From positions 608,001 through 672,000 of the forward strand of contig NZ_CP081870.1 of assembly GCF_022170785.1 (NCBI RefSeq): a stretch of DNA of 64,000 nt, in the 5' to 3' direction. This stretch comes from Rossellomorea marisflavi (lineage in GTDB: Bacteria; Bacillota; Bacilli; Bacillales; Bacillaceae_B). The notes beneath the pieces are model-generated. The model had not been told where the DNA came from, did not search any database, and saw only the letters and a program-made list of their open reading frames with translations. A program made the translations under genes and the position numbers. Positions 51,870 through 61,164 of this stretch are shown in pieces (the first letter of the stretch is position 1; every line of letters starts with the position of its first letter).

Positions 51870-52841
51870 GTGAATAAAATGGTGAGCATCGCAGGAGTGG
51901 TTTTCATGGCATTCCTTCTTGCAGGTTGTCAAAGCACTGAAAAGGATGCGGTGGACACAGATGTCAAGCATGTGGATGAGACAGCCAAGGAAGAAGTGGA
52001 AACAACTGAACAGATGGATACAGAGACCGATGAGGGAAAAACAAAAGACGAAGCTGCCTCTTATGAAACAGTCAATGTGACATCAGATTACTTCATTGAA
52101 ACCGACACCTATGATACAGGGCGGGAATTTTTGACGATGTTCACAATCAAACGGGATGACGGGAAGGATCAGAATAGGGAAGAGCGCCTGGCGGCTTCTC
52201 TCATGGAGAATGATCCTTCGGAACAAAAGATCCTTGAATCTTACACCAAGCTGACAGTCGAGGGGCAGAATCTTAGGGTGGATTTCCAAGAGGATGGAAA
52301 CCTTCTTTCCGCCACTTCTGCGCAGCATTCGATGTTTTATGATTCTCTGTTGGGGATCAGTCATCTTTATGGCATCGAGGAGATCACGTTTGTGAATCCG
52401 GAAGGCGAAGAGAACATCACGGTAGCCGAACGGAAGGTGGATGCCCCGATCGTGGTGGCTGACGAAAGGGGAAGGTCGAAGGGGTACTATACCCTCTATG
52501 ATAAAGAAGGGAAGCAAACATGGTTCCTTCCAGCAGGTGAGTTGGATGAAGGGGCTGGTGGAGAGGATTTGTCTTTTCAAGAAACCATCGAGATGATGCA
52601 GACCGTTGATCAAGAGGACGCGTTTTACGCATCAGCCATAACAGAAGGGCTGGAAGTAAAGGAGGTTTCTCTTAAAGACGGTCTTGCGATTGTCCACTAT
52701 ACGATGGACGAAGAGGAAGTATCAACATCTGACCGCATCGTCTTTGAGAATGCCATGCAGCTTGTAGCCCTTGACTTCGATGCGACAGAACTTCAAATGG
52801 TGAACGAGACGAAGCGTCAGAACAAAACATTTCCATTCTAA
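51870..52841 (+). CDS. Lipoprotein with GerMN-like C-terminal region
   Basis: A 323-residue lipoprotein. The signal peptide ends in LLAGC with Cys20, followed by a long acidic Glu/Thr/Asp tether (about 22-65) and a soluble domain of about 250 residues. The last 90 residues (GLEVKEVSLKDGLAIVHYTM and a following AMQLVALDF) look like a GerMN domain, found in spore germination and wall proteins; this is a pattern-level judgement. GTG 51870 is preceded by AAAGGAGG at 8 nt. It is divergent from the sulfate operon and closed by a strong terminator. Confidence 0.75.
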   Translation: MNKMVSIAGVVFMAFLLAGCQSTEKDAVDTDVKHVDETAKEEVETTEQMDTETDEGKTKDEAASYETVNVTSDYFIETDTYDTGREFLTMFTIKRDDGKDQNREERLAASLMENDPSEQKILESYTKLTVEGQNLRVDFQEDGNLLSATSAQHSMFYDSLLGISHLYGIEEITFVNPEGEENITVAERKVDAPIVVADERGRSKGYYTLYDKEGKQTWFLPAGELDEGAGGEDLSFQETIEMMQTVDQEDAFYASAITEGLEVKEVSLKDGLAIVHYTMDEEEVSTSDRIVFENAMQLVALDFDATELQMVNETKRQNKTFPF

Positions 52842-52856
52842 TAATCCTATTAACAT

Positions 52857-52900
52857 AAAAGACCTCAGCCGGTGAGTGCATTCTCCGGCTGAGGTCTTTT
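52857..52900. terminator. Bidirectional terminator
   Basis: AAAAGACCTCAGCCGG and CCGGCTGAGGTCTTTT form a 16-bp stem between the convergent lipoprotein and zosA genes. Confidence 0.9.
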
Positions 52901-52908
52901 GGGCGGGA

Positions 52909-54816
52909 TCATGAACGAAGCAATCGCAACCCGTTCAGGATCACCAGGATGGTGCTACCTTCATGCCCGATGACTCCATATGGGAGATCGAGGACTTGAA
53001 GGAAATTGGACGCGATGAGGAGCATGATGACAGAAATCGAGAAGACGACGTTCTGCTGGACGATACGCTTCATGCGCTTTGACAGCTTGATGGCTTCTGC
53101 GATCCGGGTCAGATCGTTTTTCATCAGGACGACATCGGCTGTCTCCAAGGCGACATCTGTTCCTTCACCCATTGCGATTCCGACGTTGGCTGTGGCAAGG
53201 GCAGGCGCGTCGTTGATTCCGTCACCGACCATGGCGACGGTCCCGAAGTCCTGTTTCAGAAGCTTGAGTTCATCCACCTTGGTTTCAGGAAGGCATTCAG
53301 CAATGAAAGATGAGACGCCTGATTCCTGTGCAATGGCACGGGCGGTCTTCTCATTATCCCCGGTGAGCATGATCGTTTCAACGCCTTCATCGGCAAGGAG
53401 CTTCAGGGCGTCAACGGTTTCCTTTCGTACAACGTCCTTCAACGCGATGAGGGCGATGATGACACCGTCACGCTCGACGAATACCGTCGTCTTTCCTTCA
53501 GAAGCCAAGATTTCATACCTGCCATCCATGAAAGCTGATGCAGCGGTGCCCATGAAATCGGCCTTTCCGATCTTCCAATCAGAGCCGTCCATGACGGCCT
53601 TGACTCCCCACCCCGAGATGTCTTCAAGAGAATCGGGTTGGGCAAGTTGGATCCCTTCGCTGCGGGCGTGCTTGACGATGGCCTGGGCGAGGGGGTGATT
53701 CGACTGATTCTCGATAGAAGCAACCACTTGAAGGGTCTTTGCTTCATCTTCAGAAGTCAGGAAGTCTGTGACAACCGGTTTGCCTCTTGTCAATGTCCCA
53801 GTCTTGTCGAAAGCGATGGCTTTCAAGTTACTCAGGTTTTCCAGATGTGCTCCGCCTTTGAAAAGGATTCCGTGGCGTGCCCCGTTGGAGATGGCAGAGA
53901 GGCTCGCCGGCATGATCGACGCCACTAGGGCACACGGTGAAGCGACGACAAGGAGCACCATGGCACGGTAGAAGGTTTCATTCCAGCTCCACCCCAATGC
54001 GAAGTGGGGAAGGAACATCATCAGCACTACGACGGCAAGGACAATCTTGACATAGGTCCCTTCAAACCGTTCAATGAACAATTGGGAAGGGGACTTTTCC
54101 GACTGGGCCGATTGGACGAGATCGATGATCTTTTGGAACAGGGTCTCGCTGCTCGGTTTTGTCATTTTGACCGTGATGGCCCCGTTGATGTTCACGGTTC
54201 CGGCATATACTTCATCATCCGCTGACTTGGTGACAGGGACCGCTTCTCCAGAAATGGCTGCTTCATCGATAGAGGTGCTGCCTTTTACGACCATCCCGTC
54301 CGTCGGTACACGCTCGCCTGGTTTGATGAGGATCAGGTCACCGATATCAAGGGAGCTGACCTGCACTTTCTTCTCACCGGTCTCCGTTATGAGCCATGCC
54401 TCTTCAGGCTGAAGCTCCATGAGGGCTGAGATTTCCTTTTGGCTCTTGTTCATCGTGTACGTTTCCAGGGCTCCGCTCACGGCGAAGATGAAGATCAGGA
54501 TCGCGCCTTCAGTCCAGTAGCCGATGATGGCCGAGCCGACGGCAGCGAAAATCATGAGCATCTCCACATTCAATTCTTTGTTTTCGATCGTCTCCTCGAT
54601 GCCTTCCTTCGCTTTAGCGAAACCACCGATGAAGAATGCAAGAAGATAAAAGATGATGCTCAAGGAGGACTCATCCTTCGAGAAGAGCCAGCCGAGGAGA
54701 ATGAAGACCCCGCTGACAAGGGCGGCAATCAGTTCGGCGTGGGGTTTGATTTTTTCAAGAAGTGGGAGCTTGCTACCGGGACTCCCGAGACTTAGCGCTT
54801 TGGACTGTGAACTCAT
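52909..54816 (-). CDS. zosA: P1B-type zinc-transporting ATPase ZosA
   Basis: A 635-residue heavy-metal P-type ATPase. It lacks an N-terminal metal-binding domain and matches the length of B. subtilis ZosA (637), which imports zinc during peroxide stress. The transmembrane metal motif is SPC in LVVASPCALVASI (near residue 305). The phosphorylation site is FDKTGTLTRGKP (near 350), the actuator SGEAVPV and the hinge GDGINDAPAL. ATG 54816 has GGAGGAGG upstream; the longer frame is not used. A perfect PerR box about 155 bp upstream supports peroxide control and this name over CadA. A second dyad TTCTCAATGAGAA near 54860-54872 may be another metal-regulator site. Confidence 0.9.
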   Translation of the reverse strand: MSSQSKALSLGSPGSKLPLLEKIKPHAELIAALVSGVFILLGWLFSKDESSLSIIFYLLAFFIGGFAKAKEGIEETIENKELNVEMLMIFAAVGSAIIGYWTEGAILIFIFAVSGALETYTMNKSQKEISALMELQPEEAWLITETGEKKVQVSSLDIGDLILIKPGERVPTDGMVVKGSTSIDEAAISGEAVPVTKSADDEVYAGTVNINGAITVKMTKPSSETLFQKIIDLVQSAQSEKSPSQLFIERFEGTYVKIVLAVVVLMMFLPHFALGWSWNETFYRAMVLLVVASPCALVASIMPASLSAISNGARHGILFKGGAHLENLSNLKAIAFDKTGTLTRGKPVVTDFLTSEDEAKTLQVVASIENQSNHPLAQAIVKHARSEGIQLAQPDSLEDISGWGVKAVMDGSDWKIGKADFMGTAASAFMDGRYEILASEGKTTVFVERDGVIIALIALKDVVRKETVDALKLLADEGVETIMLTGDNEKTARAIAQESGVSSFIAECLPETKVDELKLLKQDFGTVAMVGDGINDAPALATANVGIAMGEGTDVALETADVVLMKNDLTRIAEAIKLSKRMKRIVQQNVVFSISVIMLLIASNFLQVLDLPYGVIGHEGSTILVILNGLRLLRS

Positions 54817-54971
54817 AGTGGATTCCTCCTCCAATGTGATGGAACTAATTGATAAAGAATGGTTCTCAATGAGAATAATAATCAACATCAGTACCCTTAT
54901 AAAACGACGAAAGCTGCCACCGGATAGGATGACAGCAAATCTATTGAGATCCAAACTTTCAAATCAGTAAT

Positions 54972-54986
54972 TTATAATTATTATAA
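54972..54986 (-). promoter_or_regulatory. PerR box upstream of zosA
   Basis: TTATAATTATTATAA matches the Per-box consensus TTATAATNATTATAA exactly. It lies between zosA and the 3' end of an MFS gene transcribed in the same direction. Confidence 0.8.
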
Positions 54987-55028
54987 TTTATACTATCACA
55001 TCTATATGGAGAAGGAAAGGATTATGTG

Positions 55029-56213
55029 CTAGTATTTTTCTGCTATTTCCCTTCGCCTCGTTTGAAGGGAAAAAGTCACAAGACTGATGAAGATGACAAG
55101 CAGCATGGTGGCAATCATATAGAAGAAACTAGATCCTTCAAGCTTCTCGATCGTCACTCCACCTATGAACGGACCGATCATGCTCCCGAAGCTGAAGAAG
55201 ATCCCGCACATGATATTGCCCGCTGGCAGAAGCTCTTTCGGCAGGAGGTCGGTCATATAGCTGATCCCGAGGGAGAAGGTCGATCCGACGGCCATCCCGG
55301 CAAGGGCGAAGCAGGTGAAGAGGCCGATGGTGGAATGGGAAACGAATCCCGCCGCCGTGAAACAGCCGGTCCCGATGATCATCACGACAATCAAAACACT
55401 CTGCCTTCCGATCCTGTCACTCAGGATCCCGAGGGGGAGCTGTGATAAGATGCTCCCCGCCGCAAAAGCAGGAAGAAGGACCGCCACGGCATCCACGGAT
55501 ATCCCGTTCCTTAGGGCGAAAATGGGGAAGTTCCCATTCAATGATGCTTCAAGGAACCCATATCCGAGGGGAGGCAATAGGGCTACCCATGCGTATCGAA
55601 GGACTTTCCCGAACCGGCGGAATGATCCGACGAAGGTGGCGTCCCCCATATTCTCTGTTTCGGGGAATTCATTCTTCAGCTTGAAGACGAAGCCCCAGAC
55701 GATAAGCGTCATGACGGAAGAGATGATGAACGGAAGCGCCTCATGAACGGCGAGAAGCTGGGTCATGAGCGGCCCGACGGTGAAGCCGATCCCGAAGGAC
55801 AGCCCGTAGATGGAGATATTGCGACCCCTGTGTTCCTTTGGTGAAAACGACGTGATCCAGGTTTGTGTCGCAAAGTGAAGCATATGATCCCCCACCCCGA
55901 TGCAGAGTCGGAGGAAGAACCAGAACCAGAAGGTCTTCCATATAGGGAAAAGAAGCATGGCGGCGGCCACAGTGATGCCGCCGATGATGATCATGGGACG
56001 ATACCCGATCTTCTGAAGGGGCTTTTCCATGAGAGGGGAAGCAATAAGGATCCCGATATACAACGCAGTGGCATTCAATCCATTCAAGGAAGAAGACACG
56101 CCGTCCTGTTCAAATATGATGGCGATCAAGGGCAGGAGCATCCCCTGCGAGAATCCCGAAATCGACACGATGGCCACAAGGACCCAGAAGCGAAATGATA
56201 ATTGTTTATTCAT
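55029..56213 (-). CDS. MFS transporter
   Basis: A 394-residue permease with twelve transmembrane segments, starting MNKQLSFRFWVLVAIVSISG. The loop 2-3 motif is degenerate (PLMEKPLQKIGYRPMIIIGG, about 57-76), while the loop 8-9 copy is LGILSDRIGRQSVLI. It belongs to the YfkF-like drug/metabolite efflux branch by general appearance. ATG 56213 has GGAG nine bases upstream, and a GTG two codons earlier is the alternative. It lies upstream of zosA in the same direction. It is about 600 bp from, and divergent to, the RiPP cluster, so a link to peptide export is possible but unsupported. Confidence 0.82.
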   Translation of the reverse strand: MNKQLSFRFWVLVAIVSISGFSQGMLLPLIAIIFEQDGVSSSLNGLNATALYIGILIASPLMEKPLQKIGYRPMIIIGGITVAAAMLLFPIWKTFWFWFFLRLCIGVGDHMLHFATQTWITSFSPKEHRGRNISIYGLSFGIGFTVGPLMTQLLAVHEALPFIISSVMTLIVWGFVFKLKNEFPETENMGDATFVGSFRRFGKVLRYAWVALLPPLGYGFLEASLNGNFPIFALRNGISVDAVAVLLPAFAAGSILSQLPLGILSDRIGRQSVLIVVMIIGTGCFTAAGFVSHSTIGLFTCFALAGMAVGSTFSLGISYMTDLLPKELLPAGNIMCGIFFSFGSMIGPFIGGVTIEKLEGSSFFYMIATMLLVIFISLVTFSLQTRRREIAEKY

Positions 56214-56821
56214 ATGCACGGACTCCAGTCTATGTTGGTTATTCTTAGATGGTAACGGGTTCCCTTCATTTTGGCAATATGAGGATGAACCATTTGTCAG
56301 GGTTTAGGACATATGATCGAAAAAGGATTGGAAAAGGAAGAAGGTAAGAAAAAAAGCGGTGACTTACATAAAAAAATATCATTATAGTAGAAAAGTTAAA
56401 TAATAGATCATGAGGTAATCGAACCCTGTAAATAGTGGGGGATAGAATTTAATGATGAAATTAATATTATTCCTGAAAGAATATTTTTCATTATATATAA
56501 GTGGGTCAGGGGAACTAGTATTAGGAGGGGGTACGGATCACTGCAAAAATGTTCTCATGTTCAAAGGTTGTTCCATCACACAACAAAGGAGTTGCAGATC
56601 TATTTCTAGTCATTTGGATGTGTTGATTCATTCGGACTAGATAGCGGTATTTTCAATATATCTTTCTCATTTTGGATGAGAGGTGAAGGGAAGAAAAATG
56701 GGTGCTATGCAGGTATAGTTATTGTTAAACAATTCAGAAAGGTTAATAAAATTCAACTAGAATCCTTTATTAACAGTGTGGTAATATTTTCATGATTCCA
56801 AGGGAAGGGAGGGAAAAGGTC

Positions 56822-57016
56822 ATGAGTAATGGGACATTGAACAGTGTGGAGTCCTTGCTTCAGGAAATCGAATCGATTGAAGTGATGGAAGTATCAGAGT
56901 CCATGATGCTGTCTGAAACCGGGGCGACGAGTGGGTCGAGCTCATCGGGAAGTACGTCATGCTGCGGATCATGTTCATGTGTAAGCTGTGGTGCCTGCAC
57001 CAGCTGTGGAGGCTAA
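56822..57016 (+). CDS. RiPP precursor peptide 1, Ser/Cys-rich core
   Basis: A 64-residue ribosomal precursor. The leader (about 1-35) is acidic and helical, with SLLQEIESIEVMEVSESMML, the likely docking site for modification enzymes. It is followed by SETGATSGSSSSG and the core STSCCGSCSCVSCGACTSCG-G with seven Cys. Such Ser/Thr/Cys-dense tails are substrates for YcaO cyclodehydration (thiazoles, oxazoles) and LanB dehydration, both encoded downstream. Counting the core from SCCG, serines fall at positions 1 and 10, the spacing used for the central pyridine in 26-membered thiopeptides; this is suggestive only. The 56220-56821 gap before it has no convincing gene. Confidence 0.9.
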   Translation: MSNGTLNSVESLLQEIESIEVMEVSESMMLSETGATSGSSSSGSTSCCGSCSCVSCGACTSCGG

Positions 57017-57039
57017 AATCGATCGGGGGAGGAAATGAA

Positions 57040-57231
57040 ATGATAAAGGCGGCAAATAACGAAGTAGCAGACTTGCTTCAAGAGATCGAATCTATCGAGG
57101 TCATGGAAGTGTCAGAATCCATGATGCTATCAGAAACTGGTGCGACTAGTGGATCCAGTTCATCAGGAAGTACATCATGCTGCGGATCATGTTCTTGCGT
57201 GAGCTGTGGCGGTTGTACAAGCTGCGGATAA
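57040..57231 (+). CDS. RiPP precursor peptide 2
   Basis: A 63-residue paralogue of precursor 1. It has a different first dozen residues (MIKAANNEVADL), then the same LLQEIESIEVMEVSESMML leader helix and the core ending VSCGGCTSCG (Gly for Ala, one terminal Gly fewer). ATG 57040 follows GGGGAGG at seven bases. Codons differ from precursor 1 at many third positions while the peptide is conserved, which suggests selection on the product. Confidence 0.9.
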   Translation: MIKAANNEVADLLQEIESIEVMEVSESMMLSETGATSGSSSSGSTSCCGSCSCVSCGGCTSCG

Positions 57232-57255
57232 CGAATTCTGAAGAATCGGGGACTA

Positions 57256-57447
57256 ATGATGACTACTAATCTTAAAATCGAATCCTTATTAGAAGAAATA
57301 GAGTCCATCGAAGTGATGGAAGTATCAGAATCGATGATGTTATCAGAAACAGGGGCTACTAGTGGGTCCAGTTCATCAGGAAGTACGTCATGCTGCGGAT
57401 CATGTTCATGTGTCAGCTGTGGCGCTTGCGTAAGCTGCGGCGGTTGA
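57256..57447 (+). CDS. RiPP precursor peptide 3
   Basis: A 63-residue paralogue (62 if the second ATG at 57259 is used). The leader reads KIESLLEEIESIEVMEVSES and the core ends VSCGACVSCGG, with Val in place of the Thr/Ser-like residue of the others. GGGGA precedes the start. It is the last precursor before a terminator hairpin that separates the peptide genes from the enzyme genes. Confidence 0.9.
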   Translation: MMTTNLKIESLLEEIESIEVMEVSESMMLSETGATSGSSSSGSTSCCGSCSCVSCGACVSCGG

Positions 57448-57454
57448 TGCAATG

Positions 57455-57485
57455 AAGGGGGACCGGTTTTCCGGTCTCCTTTTAC
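57455..57485 (+). terminator. Attenuating terminator between precursors and RiPP enzymes
   Basis: GGGGGACCGG and CCGGTCTCC pair with a TTTT loop, followed by TTTTA. Partial read-through here would give more precursor than enzyme transcript. Confidence 0.75.
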
Positions 57486-57626
57486 CCCAAATCAAGTCGT
57501 TTGAAACCGGGACTTACCTCCTGAATGTTGGAATTTATTCCGAAACGATAGAAGGGCACCCAATAGTTTGTTACGATTCAAGTAGTTTGAATTTACAGAA
57601 AATACATATGGAGTGTGGTATACAAA

Positions 57627-60089
57627 ATGCTCTTCCCGTGGTACTTGATCAGAGAAAACACGTTATCCTACAGCGATTTCGCACCACTCCGTTCCACTGA
57701 ACTCGTTGATTTTGTCACTGAATCCCATTTGCACCTGGAGTCGTTCCAGCGCATGAAGGATGAAGTGGTGGCGGCACTTGAAGTCGACTTTCACGAAACA
57801 AAAGATCCCTCCCTCCTGAATGTGAAGCGGAAGGTCTTCAATCGGAAAGGCCTCAAGGAGGAAGAAGCCGTGACGGACGCCTTGGAGGAATACCGTCTGG
57901 TACGCGACTTCATCGAAGAAGATCGTGCTGCCGGTGAAGCGCTTTTCCATGCAACCGAGGCCAGTCACCGTCAACATCTGTGGACCCTCTTCAAAGAAAA
58001 GCCGGTCGTGACGAATCCGCTGCCCTTGGTGAATCATCAGATGCATCACAAGCTCGATAAGTTCCTGTCCACCCCGCCGGATACGCACAAATCAAAGGTG
58101 AAAAAAATCGATAGCACACTGCTTCGGATCGCCTCCCGTTCCACCTTCAAAACCAGTCCGTTCAGCTCATTCACCAGTATCGACCTGAAATCATTCACAC
58201 CCCAACCAGAAGCTCCTGCACCCCAATATCAGATTGAATTGAATTATTACATATGGCAAAAAATCCTTCAGCTCATTGCCAACGATCCCGCCTTCATCCC
58301 TTATCTTACGTACCTCTACTCCGGTAGGCATGAAGATGGAATCGTGGATTTCACTTCCCGGATCGACTTGAACCGGGGGAAAATCTTTAACAACATCGAA
58401 AACCATTTTATCGCGAAGGACAATCCGATCTTCTCGGCCCTCTCCAACTTCAATCGTCCCATCGCTTACAAAGAAGTCCTCTCCCTCCTTGAGCCTTTCA
58501 CTTCAGAGGAGAAGGCGGAACGCTTCTTTGTTGATGGCCTTCTGAAGAAAGGGATTCTGTATGCCGATTTTGAACTCGATGAGTACGCAAAGGATGTACG
58601 CGGGGATTTTTACAAGAAGCTCGGCTCCCTACCTGAACACCATAAGATCAAGCTTGTCGTCGAGACGATGGAAGCGATCGACGGCCTGGTGGATGAATAT
58701 AGGCGATCAGGGTGGAAGGAACGCTTCGGGATCTATTCCAAGATCATGGGCCGTCTTGCAAGGATCGAGGAATCCTTTGGTTATACGTTCACGAAAGAAA
58801 ATCTATTCTATGAGGACTATCTGGCACCCGCTAGCACCGATCTTGAACTGTCTGAATCCTTCATCCGTGAGATCGGCATCATTCAGAAGCTTGCCATTCT
58901 GACGAGTATCCCGCTTCAGTTCAAGTATGAGTTCGCCCATAGGTTCCACCAACGCTACAAAGGTAAGTCCATGGCCGTCAGGAAAAAAGAAGTGCGCGAC
59001 TTGTATATGGAAGAAGTGATGAAATTCACGAATTGGACCGATATTTTGGCGGGTGTACCCGATTTGAAATCACCTGGCGGACAGGTGATGGAGGAGATCA
59101 AGGGGGAGATCCGGGACCTTTTCCAAAAAGCAAAGCATGGGGACGGCCGACTCATCGGAGATGAAATCCTAGCTCTGTACGATTCATTCATGGAGCGGAC
59201 CGGATTTAGCAAAGAACATCTCTCATCTACAGCACTCTTCCAGAAAACAGAGGACGGCTATATTCTGAACAAGCTGTATGCGGGTCATATGAAGCTGTTC
59301 ACCCGCTATTTCCAATACAGCCCGTCGATCTATGGAGATTCCCGTTTCAAGGAATATGTCGCACAGATGTGCCCGGATGTCCTTGAGATACGCGAGGGAT
59401 TCGGATTCAACGCGAATCGGCATGAGACGTTCCTGAACCAACGTCTCCTCATTCCGGGAAGCAAGACGAATCCAGCCGATGAAACGGCCCACTGGAGTAA
59501 TGATCTTCACTATCGTTACAACGAAGAGAGTGGGCTCATAGAGATTGTCGGAGAGGATGGCCCGCTTGAGATTGACTATATCGGAAGTCTTGTCGACTAT
59601 ATGATGCCCCCGAGCATCCGGATGCTTTCGACGGGGCTGACGCCGAGGTTCGATCCCGGTCTGGTGAAACTTTGGGAAATCCATGAGGAAACCCGGCCTG
59701 TGATCGATCACATCCCAAGGCTCCATCTTGGACATCTGGTGATCATGAGGGAGAAATGGCTACTTGATACGTCACACTTCCTGCAGGAGGAAGAGGTGTA
59801 CGATCTTTACCGGAAGACGGTCACCCGCTTCAAGGAGCTCGGGTTGCCCCTTGAATTCTTCGTGAGCCGCATTGTGGACGCAGAGACCTACGACTTTGAT
59901 AAATCGAATCGATCGGATATGAAACCTCAGTATATGAATCTATTATCCCCCTTGTTTTTCAAAGAGTGGGTCAAGCTTCTGAAGGAAGAATCAAGATTGG
60001 TTGTGGAGGAGCTTTATCCGGCAGGCGGGGGCGAAAATCATAACATAGAATACCAGGTGGAGGTGAGCATGGATGAAAAGCCTGAATGA
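57627..60089 (+). CDS. LanB-type dehydratase, N-terminal glutamylation-domain protein
   Basis: An 820-residue protein of the Lant_dehydr_N family. Family landmarks include RIASRSTFKTSPFSSFTSID near residue 168, ADFELDEYAKDVRG and, in the C-terminal third, MMPPSIRMLSTGLTPRFDP and RLHLGHLVIMREKWLL. In thiopeptide and goadsporin pathways the split N-terminal protein transfers glutamate from Glu-tRNA to Ser/Thr of the precursor, and a separate protein eliminates it to leave dehydroalanine. That division is seen here, because the next gene encodes the elimination part. The start is uncertain: ATG 57627 has GGAG about 12 bases upstream, and GTG 57615 is the alternative. It overlaps the next gene by 17 bp. 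Confidence 0.88.
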   Translation: MLFPWYLIRENTLSYSDFAPLRSTELVDFVTESHLHLESFQRMKDEVVAALEVDFHETKDPSLLNVKRKVFNRKGLKEEEAVTDALEEYRLVRDFIEEDRAAGEALFHATEASHRQHLWTLFKEKPVVTNPLPLVNHQMHHKLDKFLSTPPDTHKSKVKKIDSTLLRIASRSTFKTSPFSSFTSIDLKSFTPQPEAPAPQYQIELNYYIWQKILQLIANDPAFIPYLTYLYSGRHEDGIVDFTSRIDLNRGKIFNNIENHFIAKDNPIFSALSNFNRPIAYKEVLSLLEPFTSEEKAERFFVDGLLKKGILYADFELDEYAKDVRGDFYKKLGSLPEHHKIKLVVETMEAIDGLVDEYRRSGWKERFGIYSKIMGRLARIEESFGYTFTKENLFYEDYLAPASTDLELSESFIREIGIIQKLAILTSIPLQFKYEFAHRFHQRYKGKSMAVRKKEVRDLYMEEVMKFTNWTDILAGVPDLKSPGGQVMEEIKGEIRDLFQKAKHGDGRLIGDEILALYDSFMERTGFSKEHLSSTALFQKTEDGYILNKLYAGHMKLFTRYFQYSPSIYGDSRFKEYVAQMCPDVLEIREGFGFNANRHETFLNQRLLIPGSKTNPADETAHWSNDLHYRYNEESGLIEIVGEDGPLEIDYIGSLVDYMMPPSIRMLSTGLTPRFDPGLVKLWEIHEETRPVIDHIPRLHLGHLVIMREKWLLDTSHFLQEEEVYDLYRKTVTRFKELGLPLEFFVSRIVDAETYDFDKSNRSDMKPQYMNLLSPLFFKEWVKLLKEESRLVVEELYPAGGGENHNIEYQVEVSMDEKPE

Positions 60090-61164
60090 TTTGACGGAAA
60101 TCCGCTTGTTCTTCTTCGGGAGTGAGGAGCAGAAGGCGAAGGTGTATGTCGACTGGGTGATCCCTTACTTCATGGAACTCGGTGTCCCTTTCCATGCCGA
60201 GCGTGACTGGTTCGGGGGGCCGAACTATAGGATCGTGCTGGAGGGGGATGTGAACCTGGAAGACGTAAAGTCCCGTTTCCGTTCCCACTGCATGAGGGAA
60301 CATGGAGAAATCGACGAAGGGGAGATCCTTCGCAATCTGGCAGCCTATCAAAAGAACACGGCAGTGGTTGCAGGGATGGAGAGACGCGAGCATCGCGACG
60401 TGAGCCATCTGAATCATCTAGAGGTAGAAGCCGGCACCATCCCGGAGTCCTATGTGAAGAAGAGGTTCCACTCATTCCTTCACTTGAAGGTCCATACCGA
60501 AGCCCTATTCAAGATGCAATCCTTCATCAATCACCACCTGTCACAGTGGAGAGGGATGGATCAGACGGCGAAGATCAGCCATACCGCACGCTTCTTCAGG
60601 GATGTGCTCCCTTACTCGCGCTTCGAGGAAAAATACGCGGTTCTCGTATATGTATCCAATATCGAGGGGGTCCTCGCCATTGCTGAATCCATGAAGAAAA
60701 AGCAGGCATACATAAACACCTACGAGCGGGTGTACGACGTATTGAACCCCCGTGAGCTTTTTGCAGGAAAGGACTACGAAGAAGCATTCGGCATGGATTG
60801 GAGAGTGACGATCGGAAGCATCGACTCCTTGATCACGGCCAATCTTGAAGGTCTGGCAGGCGAAGAGGAAGGCTATTATTCCCATCGGGAGCAGCGGGAG
60901 CTCCTTTATCAAAACATCCGAGAGATCGGGAGTGGATTCCATGATGAACTGATGGCGAGGAATATCGAGGGGCTCCTCGACCACGAGGAGCATGCCCGCT
61001 TCAAGTATTTGATCAACGTGGTCTATAAGTTCATCCATATGATCGGCGTCTCCTTCAATGAGAAAAACGTGGCCTGCTATATCGTGAGCCGGTTAATCCT
61101 TGAGGAAAACGGGACCACATGGGACGAGATCCTCAAAGAAAGGGGAGAGTCCTTTGTTCCTTAA
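60073..61164 (+). CDS. Thiopeptide-type elimination-domain protein (SpaB_C-like)
   Basis: A 363-residue protein of the lantibiotic dehydratase C-terminal / thiopeptide-type bacteriocin biosynthesis family. The opening LTEIRLFFFGSEEQKAKVYV, then VDWVIPYFMELGVPFHAERD and GPNYRIVLEGD, is the typical start of that domain. It would remove glutamate from glutamylated Ser/Thr to form dehydroamino acids. The related [4+2] cyclase of thiopeptides has the same fold, so one or the other role is possible from sequence alone. GGAGGTGAG precedes ATG 60073. It overlaps both neighbours. Confidence 0.83.
   Translation: MKSLNDLTEIRLFFFGSEEQKAKVYVDWVIPYFMELGVPFHAERDWFGGPNYRIVLEGDVNLEDVKSRFRSHCMREHGEIDEGEILRNLAAYQKNTAVVAGMERREHRDVSHLNHLEVEAGTIPESYVKKRFHSFLHLKVHTEALFKMQSFINHHLSQWRGMDQTAKISHTARFFRDVLPYSRFEEKYAVLVYVSNIEGVLAIAESMKKKQAYINTYERVYDVLNPRELFAGKDYEEAFGMDWRVTIGSIDSLITANLEGLAGEEEGYYSHREQRELLYQNIREIGSGFHDELMARNIEGLLDHEEHARFKYLINVVYKFIHMIGVSFNEKNVACYIVSRLILEENGTTWDEILKERGESFVP

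Noticed and set aside
56452-56640. 62-codon ORF upstream of the RiPP precursors
   Set aside because: It has only a weak ribosome-like sequence, no recognisable composition or motif, and no relation to the precursor leaders. It may be chance in an AT-rich gap.
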